64,000 bases of DNA from Mucilaginibacter defluvii (GCF_039543225.1 NZ_BAABJI010000002.1:2046001-2110000); one strand, 5' to 3'; shown: positions 1-9,244, numbered from the stretch's first letter. The notes: a model not told the origin generated them from the sequence alone. Numbers and translations: made by a program.

Positions 1-1784
1 TGCAGATCGGGCCCGGTACGTTTTGATCCCCAAAGAAAAGGGTGATCATACACAAACTCACCGGCCTTGCTGTACTCACCGTAACGCTCCGTTTCAGACC
101 GGAAAGGCCTTACCGTTTGCGAGTGACAGTTAACGCAACCCTCGCGGATGTATATATCACGCCCCTGCAACTCCAGCGGGGTATAAGGTTTTACACTGGC
201 AATGGTGGGTACGTTTGAGGAGATGGTCATGGTTGGGATCAGCTCAATGATACTGCCTATCAGTATCACCAGTAATGAAAGTACCATGAGTTGTATCGGC
301 TTACGCTCCAGCACACGGTGCCAAAAGTTGTCGCCCTCGTTATGGGCTACAAAAACTTTTTCCAACGGCATCGCTTCGGCGGGTTCCTGCGCTACCAGCT
401 TGCCTATGGCCATGGTGCGTGCCAGGTTATAAGCCATTACAATTACACCAACCAAATACAGCCCCCCGCCAACAGCACGCATAACATGCATCGGGATGAT
501 GCGCAGCGTGGTTTCTAAAAAGGTGGGGTATTTCAGGATGCCTTCGGGTGTAAATTCTTTAAGCATCAGCCCCTGGGTAAAACCGGCCCAATACATCGGC
601 ACGGCATAGAACAAGATACCCAGCGTACCTATCCAGAAATGGAATGAGGCCAGTTTGGTTGAGTAAAGCTGCGTACGGTAAATTCTCGGTATCAGCCAGT
701 ACAGTATGGCAAAGGTTAAAAAACCGTTCCAGCCTAAAGCGCCTACGTGTACGTGGGCTACTATCCAATCGGTAAAGTGGCCAATGGCGTTTACCTGCTT
801 TAATGATAACAGCGGCCCCTCAAAGGTGGCCATACCATAAGCGGTTAAACCAACCACCATAAATTTAAGCACCACATCATCGCGCACCTTATCCCAGGCG
901 CCACGCAGGGTAAGCAACCCGTTGATCATGCCGCCCCAGCTTGGCGCTATCAGCATAATAGAGAATACGATGCCCAGTGATTGTGCCCAACCCGGTAAGG
1001 TGGTGTACAACAGGTGGTGCGGCCCTGCCCATATATAAATAAATATCAGCGCCCAAAAGTGAAGGATACTCAGCTTGTATGAATACACCGGGCGGTTGGC
1101 CATTTTAGGCAAAAAGTAATACATCATGCCCAGGTATGGTGTAGTTAAAAAGAAAGCCACCGCGTTATGCCCGTACCACCATTGCACCAGCGCATCCTGC
1201 ACGCCGGCATACAGGTAATAGCTTTTTAAACCTGATATAGGCAGCTCGAACGAGTTAACGATATGCAGCACCGCTATGGTTACAAATGTGGCAATGTAAA
1301 ACCAGATGGCCACGTACAGGTGCCGCTCGCGGCGTTTAATGATAGTACCGAACATGTTGATACCAAACACTACCCATATCAGCGTAATGGCGATATCTAT
1401 AGGCCATTCCAATTCGGCATACTCATGCGACGTGGTGAAACCCAGCGGCAGTGTTATAACAGCTGATAAAATAATAAGCTGCCATCCCCAAAAGTGGATC
1501 TTGCTCAGGGCATCGCTGAACATGCGGGCCTTTAACAGCCGTTGCAGCGAGTAGTAAACGCCCATAAAAATGGCGTTGCCCACAAACGCGAAGATCACCG
1601 CATTGGTATGCAGCGGGCGTATGCGGCCAAAGGTGGTGTACTGGTTGCCCATGTTCATGCCGGGTTTAAATAACTGCATGGCTACCAGTAGCCCTACCGT
1701 CATCCCTATAATTCCCCAAACAATGGTGGCAATTCCAAAATTTCGTACAATCTTGTTATCGTAGTAAAATTTTTCGGGTTGCAT
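1..1784 (-). CDS. ccoNO: cbb3-type cytochrome c oxidase, fused subunits I and II (CcoN-CcoO), 3' end outside window
   Basis: High-affinity terminal oxidase reducing oxygen with electrons from cytochrome c in the inner membrane. The start is the ATG at 1784 (MQPEKFYYDNK) and the frame stays open to the window edge, about 594 codons. Seen: LHTNAV near residue 58, WYGHNAV near 203, GPHH near 255 and HVHVG near 343, which are the haem and copper B histidines of CcoN. A c-type haem site CVNCH lies near residue 550, showing that a CcoO domain is fused to CcoN. This fusion is known from Bacteroidota. It follows ccoI and ccoS on the same strand, so it is probably the third gene of that operon. The end of the CcoO part and any ccoP lie outside the window. 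Confidence 0.93.
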   Translation of the reverse strand, partial: MQPEKFYYDNKIVRNFGIATIVWGIIGMTVGLLVAMQLFKPGMNMGNQYTTFGRIRPLHTNAVIFAFVGNAIFMGVYYSLQRLLKARMFSDALSKIHFWGWQLIILSAVITLPLGFTTSHEYAELEWPIDIAITLIWVVFGINMFGTIIKRRERHLYVAIWFYIATFVTIAVLHIVNSFELPISGLKSYYLYAGVQDALVQWWYGHNAVAFFLTTPYLGMMYYFLPKMANRPVYSYKLSILHFWALIFIYIWAGPHHLLYTTLPGWAQSLGIVFSIMLIAPSWGGMINGLLTLRGAWDKVRDDVVLKFMVVGLTAYGMATFEGPLLSLKQVNAIGHFTDWIVAHVHVGALGWNGFLTFAILYWLIPRIYRTQLYSTKLASFHFWIGTLGILFYAVPMYWAGFTQGLMLKEFTPEGILKYPTFLETTLRIIPMHVMRAVGGGLYLVGVIVMAYNLARTMAIGKLVAQEPAEAMPLEKVFVAHNEGDNFWHRVLERKPIQLMVLSLLVILIGSIIELIPTMTISSNVPTIASVKPYTPLELQGRDIYIREGCVNCHSQTVRPFRSETERYGEYSKAGEFVYDHPFLWGSKRTGPDL

Positions 1785-1834
1785 AATATTGCGGTTAGTT
1801 CAAATAAATTAATGGTGTAAAATTACCCGGACTG

Positions 1835-1849
1835 ACGTGCCCGGCACGT
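1835..1849. repeat. 15-bp inverted repeat between ccoS and ccoNO
   Basis: The near-perfect palindrome ACGTGCCCGGCACGT lies in the 95-bp gap between ccoS and ccoNO. It could form a small hairpin in the transcript or bind a regulator. Its GACGTGC arm resembles part of the site at 4496, but half-site spacing differs, so I do not group them. Confidence 0.4.
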
Positions 1850-1879
1850 GATGCCCGTTGGCCAAAAACATGATACAGA

Positions 1880-2041
1880 TCATTTTTCGGCTTCGCCGGA
1901 GGTATCATCATCCAGCAGGATGCGCACGGAGGGGGTATAAAGGTCATCGTGCTGGCCTTTGCGCTGCGCCCAAAAAAAGGCACATAAAAAGCCCAGGGCC
2001 AGCAGTATGCTGCACCCTATCAAAAAATAAATTATGCTCAT
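1880..2041 (-). CDS. ccoS: cbb3 oxidase assembly protein CcoS
   Basis: Small membrane protein of 53 aa needed for cofactor insertion into cbb3 oxidase in organisms where it has been studied. The translation begins MSIIYFLIGCSILLAL, giving one transmembrane helix (about residues 3-24, ending FFWA), then a short polar tail QRKGQHDDLYTPSVRILLDDD; the hydrophobic N-terminus followed by an acidic DDD/DDDT tail is typical of CcoS. The ATG overlaps the ccoI stop codon by four bases (2038-2041), so translation of the two is probably coupled. Position between ccoI and ccoNO supports the call strongly. Confidence 0.88.
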   Translation of the reverse strand: MSIIYFLIGCSILLALGFLCAFFWAQRKGQHDDLYTPSVRILLDDDTSGEAEK

Positions 2042-4422
2042 AACAATTGGCGCTTTTTGGCTGCCACATGGGTGGCAATACTGGTGAATGATATGATGGT
2101 GGCCGTGCTTAGCGGCATCAGGATAGCCGCGGTAAGCGGTGATAGTTTGCCCGTTACCGCGAAACTTAAACCGATGAGGTTATAGGTAAGCGATATAAAA
2201 AAGGAAATATGGATAACCTTTACAGTATCCTTAGCGAATTTTAAAAACCGCGGAAAACTTTTTAACGACCGCCCGTCCAGAATGGCATCACTGCCCGGCG
2301 AAAAGTTGTTCACGTTATCGGTAATGGCAATACCCAGGTCGCTTTGCTTTAATGCGCCGGCGTCATTCAACCCGTCGCCCAGCATACTTACTTTTTTGCC
2401 CCGGCTTTGCAATTCTTTTATAAAATCCAGCTTTTGCTGCGGCGATTGCCTGAACAGCATGTTTGTGTTGTTAAAGTAAGGCAGCAACTCCCGGCGCTCA
2501 TGATCCTGATCGCCGGATAAAAGGTAGAGATTGTAATCAGGCGATAAGGCGGCCACGTCCTGCAAACCCTCACGGTATTGGTGGTTAAAGCTGTAATAAC
2601 CGCAATAAAAGTCATCAATAGTGACGTGTACCATAGTGGTGTTGCCTAACTCGTAACCACCATCCACTACAAATTCGCTGCTGCCAATGGCCACCAGATG
2701 ATCGCCTATTACGGCACGGATGCCCTTGCCCGGCACTTCGTTATAAGCCGATACAGGCAAAACTGTACCCGCTCCTAAATAAGCGCAGATCTGCCTGCTA
2801 AGAGGATGCCCGGAGTTGATACACACGCTTTGCACCAACTGCCTTTGCGTGGCCGAAAGCGTGGTATGGTCGGTAAGTACTTTATTATTGTTGTTGGTGA
2901 TGGTGCCTGTTTTATCAAACACCAGGGTATTAATGCGGGCTAACTGCTCAACCACTGCGGTATTTTTGAGGTAAAAAAAGTTACGGTCGAACACGCTCAA
3001 AGCGGCCGACATGGTGAACGGCGTGCTCAGCGCCAAAGCGCAGGGACAGGCCACAATCAGCACGGCGGTAAACGCAGAAAGCCCCCGCTGCCAATCGAAA
3101 GGCAACCAAAAAAACAGCGAACCAAAAGCGATTACCAGCAGCACGATGGTAAAATGCTTGCTCACCCGCTCGTTAAAGGTTTGCATCCGGTTATCCTGCT
3201 GGCGGGTAAAGGCCTCGTTATTCCATAACTGCGTAAGGTAACTTTGCGATACGGGTTTTACAATCTCCATCTCCAAAGCCTCGCCCATTTGGCGGCCGCC
3301 GGCATAAATAATTTCGCCCAAAGTTTTATTTACCGGTGCCGATTCGCCTGTTACAAAACTAAAATCGATCATGGCGTTGCCTTTTAATAAGATGGCATCG
3401 GCAGGAATGATCTCGTTATTACGGATACGGATGCGCTGACCCACTTTCAGGTCGCTCAATGGTAAGGGCTTTTCTCCTTCATCACTTATCACCTGAACCG
3501 CCACGGGAAAGAACGACCGGTAATCGCGCTCAAAAGAAATATGGTAATAGGTTTTACGTTGAACAAATTTACCGACCAGCAGAAAGAATACTAACCCGCA
3601 AAGCGTATCGGCAAAACCAGGACCGCTATGGGTGAGTATCTCGGCAACGGTGCGTATAAACAGCACGGCAATACCCAGCGCCAACGGGAAATCAATATTC
3701 AGCACCTTATTTTTAAGATTGTGATAAGCCGATGTAAAGTATTCGGTGCCGCTGTAAAATGCTACCGGCAGCGAGAACACGATGTTCAACCAGCCAAAAA
3801 ACTGGCGGAAACTTTCTTCTTGTCCCGAAAGGCCTAAATATTCTGGGAAACTCAGCAGCATTACGTTGCCAAAGCAAAAACCGGCTACGGCAATCTTACG
3901 CACCAGGTTATCTTTTTGACCGGCAGATTGTTTTTTGACCACATCCTGCAGGTTAATATGTGGCTCGTAGCCAATATCAAACAACAGCTCAACCACCTGG
4001 CGCAGGGTTATCTTACTATTATCGAAACGGATGTTTACCTGTTTCTTCAAAAAATCTATCCGACTGTAATAAATAGCGGGGTTAAGCCGGTGTAACTGCT
4101 CCAGCAACCAGATGCACGAGCTGCAATGGATGTAAGGGATATAAAAGGTAACGATGGTGATACCGCCATCCGTAAAATCAACCAGGTCGCTGATGATCCT
4201 GGGTTCATCCAGGTATTCAAAGCGTTTATCGGTACGGGCGCGGTTGGCACCGGGATGCTCGTTATAATTATAGTAATTACACAACCCGCTTTGCGATAGT
4301 ACCTGATACACCCCACGGCAGCCTACGCAGCAAAACTCCTTTTCGTCAAACTGATAGGTGGTTTCCTCACAATCCTGCCCGCAGTGGTAACATGTTGATT
4401 TTGTAGTGGTATTAACTAACAT
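2038..4422 (-). CDS. ccoI: cbb3-associated copper-transporting P1B-type ATPase (CcoI/FixI)
   Basis: Membrane ATPase of 794 aa that exports copper for assembly of the cbb3 CuB centre. Seen: an N-terminal cysteine-rich part (CYHCGQDC, then CCVGC) typical of the CcoI branch, an HMA-like domain with CSSC near residue 90, transmembrane helices, the ion site CPCALA near residue 458, the phosphorylation loop DKTGT near 502, and the hinge GDGLND near 680. The gene is followed by ccoS with a 4-bp overlap and by ccoNO. A GTGAC-N4-ATCAC palindrome lies about 80 bp upstream of the start, and a CACCTTTG box resembling the Bacteroidetes -7 element lies between. No key residue appears to be missing. Confidence 0.93.
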   Translation of the reverse strand: MLVNTTTKSTCYHCGQDCEETTYQFDEKEFCCVGCRGVYQVLSQSGLCNYYNYNEHPGANRARTDKRFEYLDEPRIISDLVDFTDGGITIVTFYIPYIHCSSCIWLLEQLHRLNPAIYYSRIDFLKKQVNIRFDNSKITLRQVVELLFDIGYEPHINLQDVVKKQSAGQKDNLVRKIAVAGFCFGNVMLLSFPEYLGLSGQEESFRQFFGWLNIVFSLPVAFYSGTEYFTSAYHNLKNKVLNIDFPLALGIAVLFIRTVAEILTHSGPGFADTLCGLVFFLLVGKFVQRKTYYHISFERDYRSFFPVAVQVISDEGEKPLPLSDLKVGQRIRIRNNEIIPADAILLKGNAMIDFSFVTGESAPVNKTLGEIIYAGGRQMGEALEMEIVKPVSQSYLTQLWNNEAFTRQQDNRMQTFNERVSKHFTIVLLVIAFGSLFFWLPFDWQRGLSAFTAVLIVACPCALALSTPFTMSAALSVFDRNFFYLKNTAVVEQLARINTLVFDKTGTITNNNNKVLTDHTTLSATQRQLVQSVCINSGHPLSRQICAYLGAGTVLPVSAYNEVPGKGIRAVIGDHLVAIGSSEFVVDGGYELGNTTMVHVTIDDFYCGYYSFNHQYREGLQDVAALSPDYNLYLLSGDQDHERRELLPYFNNTNMLFRQSPQQKLDFIKELQSRGKKVSMLGDGLNDAGALKQSDLGIAITDNVNNFSPGSDAILDGRSLKSFPRFLKFAKDTVKVIHISFFISLTYNLIGLSFAVTGKLSPLTAAILMPLSTATIISFTSIATHVAAKKRQLL

Positions 4423-4495
4423 AATGGCTCGCTTTAGTTAATACAAAGGTGTGATTACCACCCCACCGGTTAAATGATGCAAAGAGGCCTCAAAA

Positions 4496-4509
4496 GTGAC
4501 GTGCATCAC
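4496..4509. promoter_or_regulatory. CRP/FNR-like palindrome upstream of ccoI
   Basis: GTGACGTGCATCAC, two GTGAY half-sites separated by four bases, the layout of CRP/FNR-family sites. It is centred 80 bp upstream of the ccoI start and roughly 64 bp upstream of the transcription start implied by the CACCTTTG box. Two similar sites occur at 6910 and 7743. The binding protein is not in the window. Confidence 0.6.
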
Positions 4510-4535
4510 ATTTTAAGGCCTTTAAATATTACACT

Positions 4536-5405
4536 TTAGAAATTAGGCGCGATGAAGCGCTTGCTCGCGCATGGGTAAACCAGCAGCGGAATATCAATGT
4601 GCTTTGCCGCATGGTGGGTATGGCTGCGGCTGAACAACTGGTCAAAAAAGTTATGCTCACGGTGTATAATAGCCAGCATATCAATCATGCCATGTTCCGC
4701 TATCCATTCCAAACCACGGTTAACATCAGTGTTTTGCACGTGGCGGTAAAATACGTTGTTGTAGTTTATACGATTGGTAACATCGCGCAGGTAGGCGTCA
4801 ACCTTGCCTTCATACTGATAATTGTTTTTGGTTACATGAAACAATACCAGCTCAGCCTTAAAGTAACGTGCCAGGCTGGCTACCGACTGCACGACTTCAA
4901 TTTCCTGATCGCTCAGGTCAGTAGCGATGGCTATGCGCCTGATGGGTTTATAGGCATGCTTTGGCGGTACCAGCAGCAGCGGCACCGTTGTTTTGCCTAT
5001 CATATCGTTACTGGTACTGCCCAGAAAGAATTTCTGCACGTCGCCGGCGCCGGATGTGCCTATTACGGTTAGGCAAACCCTGTCCTCAACCGCTTTTTCG
5101 TTTACCATTTCGGCTACGTTACCGGCGGAGCTTTCGCAGGCGGTAAGCACCTCAACGCGGCGGGTTTCGTCGGCATGGGTGAGTTGGCCGGCCAGCTTGT
5201 TTAGCGCGGCGGTGGTGTTTTCAACCACGGCATTATAATCATACAGCGGCCAGGCCACCTGCGGCGCCAGGGGCGATTCAGCCGCGATGCGGAAACTGTT
5301 GAACAGCTTTACACGCGCGCCGATAGCTCCGGCTATCTTAACAGCATATTGTGCGGCGTTTTCGGCAACGGCCGAAAAATCGGTAGGGACGAATATGGTT
5401 TTCAT
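4536..5405 (-). CDS. Tandem universal stress protein (UspA family)
   Basis: 289 aa with two Usp domains (about residues 1-145 and 155-285). The first carries a recognisable ATP-loop pattern, GTSGAG followed by FLGSTSNDMIGKTTVPLLLVPP; the second keeps the fold (IATDLSDQE start, HREHNFF, a terminal VPLLVYP-like strand IPLLVYPC) but its nucleotide loop is poor. Such proteins are cytoplasmic stress factors whose expression often rises at low oxygen or growth arrest. The gene starts 22 bp after the L,D-transpeptidase stop and is probably co-transcribed with it, which would put it under the palindrome at 6910. Start chosen: ATG at 5405 (MKTIFVPTDFS), standard for Usp. Confidence 0.88.
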   Translation of the reverse strand: MKTIFVPTDFSAVAENAAQYAVKIAGAIGARVKLFNSFRIAAESPLAPQVAWPLYDYNAVVENTTAALNKLAGQLTHADETRRVEVLTACESSAGNVAEMVNEKAVEDRVCLTVIGTSGAGDVQKFFLGSTSNDMIGKTTVPLLLVPPKHAYKPIRRIAIATDLSDQEIEVVQSVASLARYFKAELVLFHVTKNNYQYEGKVDAYLRDVTNRINYNNVFYRHVQNTDVNRGLEWIAEHGMIDMLAIIHREHNFFDQLFSRSHTHHAAKHIDIPLLVYPCASKRFIAPNF

Positions 5406-5426
5406 TATTTTCAGTTTAAAAAATGA

Positions 5427-6860
5427 TTATTTTTGAACAGCCAGTGTAGTATCAGCATTATATAAAGCGGCTATAAGGGCTTTGTCTTGGTTATATATGT
5501 CCGGATAATCAGTCAGCACACCATTGGTAACCATGCAGGTGAGGTAGGTGATCTTGATGGCTACGCCACGCTTAAGGGTAAACGTATTGGTTTGATAGTT
5601 GAGCAGCGCCTTTTTGAGTATAGGCACCTTGCCTGCCGCCCTATCATTTACCAATAACAGGGCGGCCAGTTTATCGGCATTTTCAACCCGTACACAGCCA
5701 TGGCTAAGGGCACGTTGAGTTTGGGCGAACAAACTTTTCTCGGGCGTATCGTGCAAGTAAATGCTGTACGGGTTATCAAACCTAAAAACAATAAGCCCCA
5801 ACGCGTTATCACAACCTGATGACTGCCTTGCGCTATACCCCGCCGGGTTATTACTGATCTGTTTAAGCATTGCCGGCGTGGCCGCTACGTACTGGCCTTT
5901 GCTGTTGAACAGTGCAAACTGGTTACGGGTTAAGTAACTTGTATCGCGCAGGGCTTTTGGCATCAGCTCCTTTATAAATATTTTATTGGGCACACGCCAG
6001 TCCGGTGCGGTGGTAAAGTACTTTACCATACTTTGCAGCGCAGGGGTTGGGGTTAATGGTTTACCCACCACTACCCTGAACCGGTAAGCCGTATCAGGCA
6101 GATGATATTGCAGTGTATACGATGGTATATTAACAAGCAGATAGGCCTTGTCATCGGCATTAACCCAGCGCAGGCGTTCCAGGTTAATGGCTACCTTTTG
6201 CACTTCGGCACCGGGCGTTTCGTAACAATCACCTACATATTGCCCGGTCATCAGCCGTAGCATACTTTGCAGGTCGGCATATTCAGTAAACGCGGGTTGC
6301 ACGCCCAGTATCACTGCTGACGGATCTTCAAAACGGATGGCTTTGCGCAGCACCAGCCCGGCATCAAAAACGGCATTGGCCTTTGCATCAATAACCGTCG
6401 GGGTTTGTACAGGGTTAAGTTTGCCATAATGCAGGTGGTTGGTAAGGGTTATCAGCGCGTCGGTAAGTAGTATTTCAAAATACGCTTTGTCGGCATCAGT
6501 AATATTTTCGGGAGTTTCGAGCATGGTGTGCAGCCTGTCATAACTCAGTTGTTGCGGATGATAATCATCATGCGTTAAACCGTACTGCTTTACACAATCA
6601 AGCAGCATCATGGCATTCCAGGTAGGGCGCGGGTTGGTTAATGGCTTTATCCAGATGGGCATATAATCGCCCTGTTTGTAAAAACGGGTTACCGAGTTAG
6701 GGAACTGCAAAGGCGCACCGGCACCGTTAAGCCATGTTTTTATTTGGATGGCGATCAGGCTATCCTGCCGGGTATTGGCAAGGCTTGCATTTATACCACT
6801 TATAAGTAATATAACACCCAACATTACCGACTTTACATATTGATAATCAAGCTTTTTCAT
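5427..6860 (-). CDS. L,D-transpeptidase (YkuD domain, YcbB/LdtD-like)
   Basis: 477-aa exported enzyme making 3-3 cross-links in peptidoglycan or attaching proteins to it. Seen: an N-terminal hydrophobic signal segment (VMLGVILLISGINASLA), a long central region of the YcbB scaffold type, and the YkuD catalytic motif SHGCVRVEN near residue 387 with the nucleophilic cysteine. Length fits the YcbB group better than the short ErfK group. It is probably the first gene of a two-gene unit with the Usp protein. The palindrome at 6907-6926 is centred 56 bp upstream of its ATG. The substrate cannot be told from sequence. Confidence 0.88.
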   Translation of the reverse strand: MKKLDYQYVKSVMLGVILLISGINASLANTRQDSLIAIQIKTWLNGAGAPLQFPNSVTRFYKQGDYMPIWIKPLTNPRPTWNAMMLLDCVKQYGLTHDDYHPQQLSYDRLHTMLETPENITDADKAYFEILLTDALITLTNHLHYGKLNPVQTPTVIDAKANAVFDAGLVLRKAIRFEDPSAVILGVQPAFTEYADLQSMLRLMTGQYVGDCYETPGAEVQKVAINLERLRWVNADDKAYLLVNIPSYTLQYHLPDTAYRFRVVVGKPLTPTPALQSMVKYFTTAPDWRVPNKIFIKELMPKALRDTSYLTRNQFALFNSKGQYVAATPAMLKQISNNPAGYSARQSSGCDNALGLIVFRFDNPYSIYLHDTPEKSLFAQTQRALSHGCVRVENADKLAALLLVNDRAAGKVPILKKALLNYQTNTFTLKRGVAIKITYLTCMVTNGVLTDYPDIYNQDKALIAALYNADTTLAVQK

Positions 6861-6906
6861 GACTTTGCTGTTTACGGTGTAAAGGTCGGTAAGGCTGGGC
6901 GATTAA

Positions 6907-6926
6907 AATGTGACGGCCATCACATT
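6907..6926. promoter_or_regulatory. CRP/FNR-like palindrome upstream of the L,D-transpeptidase/usp unit
   Basis: AATGTGACGGCCATCACATT, a 20-bp palindrome with one mismatched pair outside the centre; the core is GTGAC-N4-ATCAC. A GACCTTTA box about 20-27 bp before the gene would place the start of transcription near 6875, putting the site near -41.5, a position typical of class II activation by CRP/FNR proteins. The transcription start is inferred. Confidence 0.65.
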
Positions 6927-6958
6927 ATACGCTGATGCTACGCAAGTTTAACCTAATG

Positions 6959-7678
6959 TTAACGCCGCTCAAACAGCCAGGCAAAGGGTTTGTATTTTTG
7001 TTTGGGCTTGAGGCCGTACTGTTTAATGCTTTTCTCGGTGATGAGTTGCACGGCCTCTTCAATACTATCAGTCACTAAAAACAGGTGATCATCCTTTGCG
7101 CCGATGGTGGCCTCGCTCTTCATTTTTTCGATGTAGCTGAGCAGTTCGGCATGATAGACCTTACCCATAATGATGATCGGGAAATCCTTTATTTTATGGG
7201 TTTGGATAAGGGTGAGCGCCTCAAAAAACTCATCCAGCGTACCATACCCGCCGGGCATCACCACAAAAGCGAACGAATATTTTACCAGCAGCACCTTGCG
7301 CACAAAAAAATGATCGAGGTACACCCATTTATCCAGATAGGGATTGGGCATTTGCTCAACGGGTAACTGTATATTACAGCCTACCGAGCGGCCGTTTACA
7401 TCCTTAGCGCCACGGTTAGCGGCTTCCATCAGGCCGGGACCGCCGCCCGTAAGTATGGTAAACCCCAGCCGCGCAAAAGCGGCAGAAGCACGGCGGGCAA
7501 CATCATAATACGGATGATCCTCCTTAAAACGGGCCGAGCCAAATACCGTGATACACGGGCCCACAAAATGCAGCGCCCTGAACCCGTGGATAAGCTCGAA
7601 CAAAGTTTTGACAGCAAACTTAAACTCCCGCCACCGCGACTGCGGTCCATCAAGAAACACAATTTCTGACTTGCTCAT
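6959..7678 (-). CDS. LOG-family protein (lysine decarboxylase-like fold; TIGR00730 type)
   Basis: 239-aa cytoplasmic protein of the LOG/YgdH family. Members hydrolyse nucleoside monophosphates to release the base (cytokinin-activating phosphoribohydrolase activity) but the true bacterial role is often unclear. Seen: GSARFKEDHPYY, GGGPGLMEAANRGA, and the diagnostic PGGYGTLDEFFE. The ATG at 7678 (MSKSEIVF) was chosen over an upstream in-frame GTG at 7699, because ATG is the usual start here. A GTGAC-N4-GTCAC palindrome lies upstream, so it may share control with ccoI and the transpeptidase. Confidence 0.87.
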   Translation of the reverse strand: MSKSEIVFLDGPQSRWREFKFAVKTLFELIHGFRALHFVGPCITVFGSARFKEDHPYYDVARRASAAFARLGFTILTGGGPGLMEAANRGAKDVNGRSVGCNIQLPVEQMPNPYLDKWVYLDHFFVRKVLLVKYSFAFVVMPGGYGTLDEFFEALTLIQTHKIKDFPIIIMGKVYHAELLSYIEKMKSEATIGAKDDHLFLVTDSIEEAVQLITEKSIKQYGLKPKQKYKPFAWLFERR

Positions 7679-7742
7679 TACTGACTGTTTTACCGGCACT
7701 ATATGCCGCTTACAAATATTATGACGATGAACTTAATAGGAA

Positions 7743-7756
7743 GTGACAATGGTCAC
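7743..7756. promoter_or_regulatory. CRP/FNR-like palindrome upstream of the LOG-family gene
   Basis: GTGACAATGGTCAC, a perfect GTGAC-N4-GTCAC inverted repeat. An AATATTTG box at about 7713-7720 resembles the Bacteroidetes -7 element and would put the site near -41. This is the third copy of the motif within 3.3 kb. Confidence 0.6.
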
Positions 7757-8033
7757 GGGGATTGGTGATGAGAAGCATGGATTGCCGTATCACCTGACAT
7801 CTGTAACTGATAAAGAAGTTATCAAACGCTTTATTCATAAATTACAGCACCTTTAAATCTATATGCAAACGTCGACCAATCAGCTTCATCAGCATTCTTA
7901 TTTTGTTTTGCTCCCGCATCTTTGTCATGCTTTTCGACACACCCGCCGCCGGTTTTAGCATCTGCTCAGCGCTTCGACAAGCTCAGGGTGACAGGCCATT
8001 CTCTTTTTTATATATTCTGCTATCTTTAGCACC
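7757..8033. other. Intergenic region with a REP-like imperfect palindrome
   Basis: No convincing gene is seen between the LOG gene and the acyltransferase. From 7923 to 7993 there is an imperfect palindrome bounded by TGTCA and TGACA, whose right arm CTTCGACAAGCTCAGGGTG is, from general experience, a very common dispersed intergenic sequence in bacterial genomes of this group. A TATCTTTA box just before 8034 could be the -7 element of the acyltransferase promoter. Confidence 0.5.
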
Positions 8034-9152
8034 ATGCTATCTAACCAATTAAATGCTAAACCCCATTACCAAATACTTGACGGGCTGCGCGGCGTAGCGG
8101 CGCTTATTGTAGTTACCTTTCATATTTGCGAGGCACATGCCACCAGTAAGTTTGATATGATGATCAACCACGGTTACCTGGCGGTTGATTTCTTTTTCCT
8201 GCTTTCGGGTTATGTAATCGGCTATGCCTATGATGACCGGTGGGGCAAGCTTACCATCGGCGGTTTCTTCAGGCGCAGGCTGGCAAGGCTGCAACCGATG
8301 GTTATCGTGGGCATGGTTATCGGTGCCATCTGTTTTTATTATTCTGATTCTCCCCTGTGGCCCAACATACATACCGTACCAGTCTGGAAGCTGCTGATAG
8401 TAATGCTGGTTGGCTTTACGCTGATACCGGTACCTGCGTCATGGGACATCCGTGGCTGGCAGGAAATGCACCCGCTGGACGGGCCGGGCTGGTCGTTATA
8501 TTTTGAATATATTGCCAATATATTATACGCTCTTGGCGTACGCAAGCTGCCCAAGGGCGCTTTGTGGGCGTTGGTATTAGCATCGGCAGCGCTGTTGGTA
8601 CACTACCTTTTAACCGGACCTAACGGAGACGTTATAGGCGGATGGACACCCAACCTTGAACATACACGCATTGGCTTTACCCGAATGCTGTTCCCGTTCT
8701 TTGGCGGTTTACTGCTATCGCGCATTACCAGACCTGCTTATATTAAAAACGCTTTTTTATGGTGTACGATTATCCTGGTTATTGTACTGGCCATACCGCG
8801 CATTGGCGGCCCGGATAATGTATGGACGAATGGTTTGTACGAATCATTGGTCATCATCCTGATATTTCCGCTAATTGTGTATATGGGTGCCAGCGGACAG
8901 ATCCATAGCGCAAAAGGCAAACAGCTTAGTAAGTTCCTGGGCGATCTGTCGTACCCGTTATATATCACCCACTACCCTTTTATTTATGTTTATACCGGCT
9001 GGGTCAGTCGCGACAAGGGTATGGGCTTCGGCCATGCACTGCCATATGCCCTGCTTACTTTCGTGGTATCGGTATCGGTAGCTTATGCAGCGTTAAAATG
9101 GTATGACGAACCGGTAAGGGCCTGGTTAAAACGACGGGCGGTAAAGGCATAA
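8034..9152 (+). CDS. Acyltransferase 3 family membrane protein (OafA/YrhL-like)
   Basis: 372-aa integral membrane protein with about ten hydrophobic segments. The N-terminus shows the family pattern: LDGLRGVAALIVVTFHICEAH with the conserved Arg and the catalytic-type His, then YLAVDFFFLLSGYVIGYAYD. These enzymes acetylate or otherwise acylate sugars of polysaccharides, peptidoglycan or glycolipids at the membrane; the substrate cannot be predicted. It has no partner genes and is convergent with the tRNA operon. No separate SGNH domain is present. Confidence 0.88.
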   Translation: MLSNQLNAKPHYQILDGLRGVAALIVVTFHICEAHATSKFDMMINHGYLAVDFFFLLSGYVIGYAYDDRWGKLTIGGFFRRRLARLQPMVIVGMVIGAICFYYSDSPLWPNIHTVPVWKLLIVMLVGFTLIPVPASWDIRGWQEMHPLDGPGWSLYFEYIANILYALGVRKLPKGALWALVLASAALLVHYLLTGPNGDVIGGWTPNLEHTRIGFTRMLFPFFGGLLLSRITRPAYIKNAFLWCTIILVIVLAIPRIGGPDNVWTNGLYESLVIILIFPLIVYMGASGQIHSAKGKQLSKFLGDLSYPLYITHYPFIYVYTGWVSRDKGMGFGHALPYALLTFVVSVSVAYAALKWYDEPVRAWLKRRAVKA

Positions 9153-9181
9153 AATACATCGTTATAAAGAAATATCTTTAT

Positions 9182-9231
9182 AAAAAACACCTCCCCCTAC
9201 CCGCCTGTTAACTATAAGCGGCGGTAGCGGG
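9182..9231 (-). terminator. Intrinsic terminator of the tRNA operon
   Basis: On the minus strand a GC-rich stem (CCCGCTACCGCC pairing with GGCGGGTAGGGG, one bulge and one mismatch) is followed by AGGTGTTTTTT. It lies 14 nt beyond the end of tRNA-Gln, so it closes that operon. The T-run is on the minus-strand side only. Confidence 0.7.
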
Positions 9232-9244
9232 ATGAATATAAAAG

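Noticed and set aside
1795..1983. ORF of 62 codons over ccoS
   Set aside because: The ccoS frame (1880-2041) gives a proper CcoS helix and overlaps the ccoI stop; the other is a shadow.
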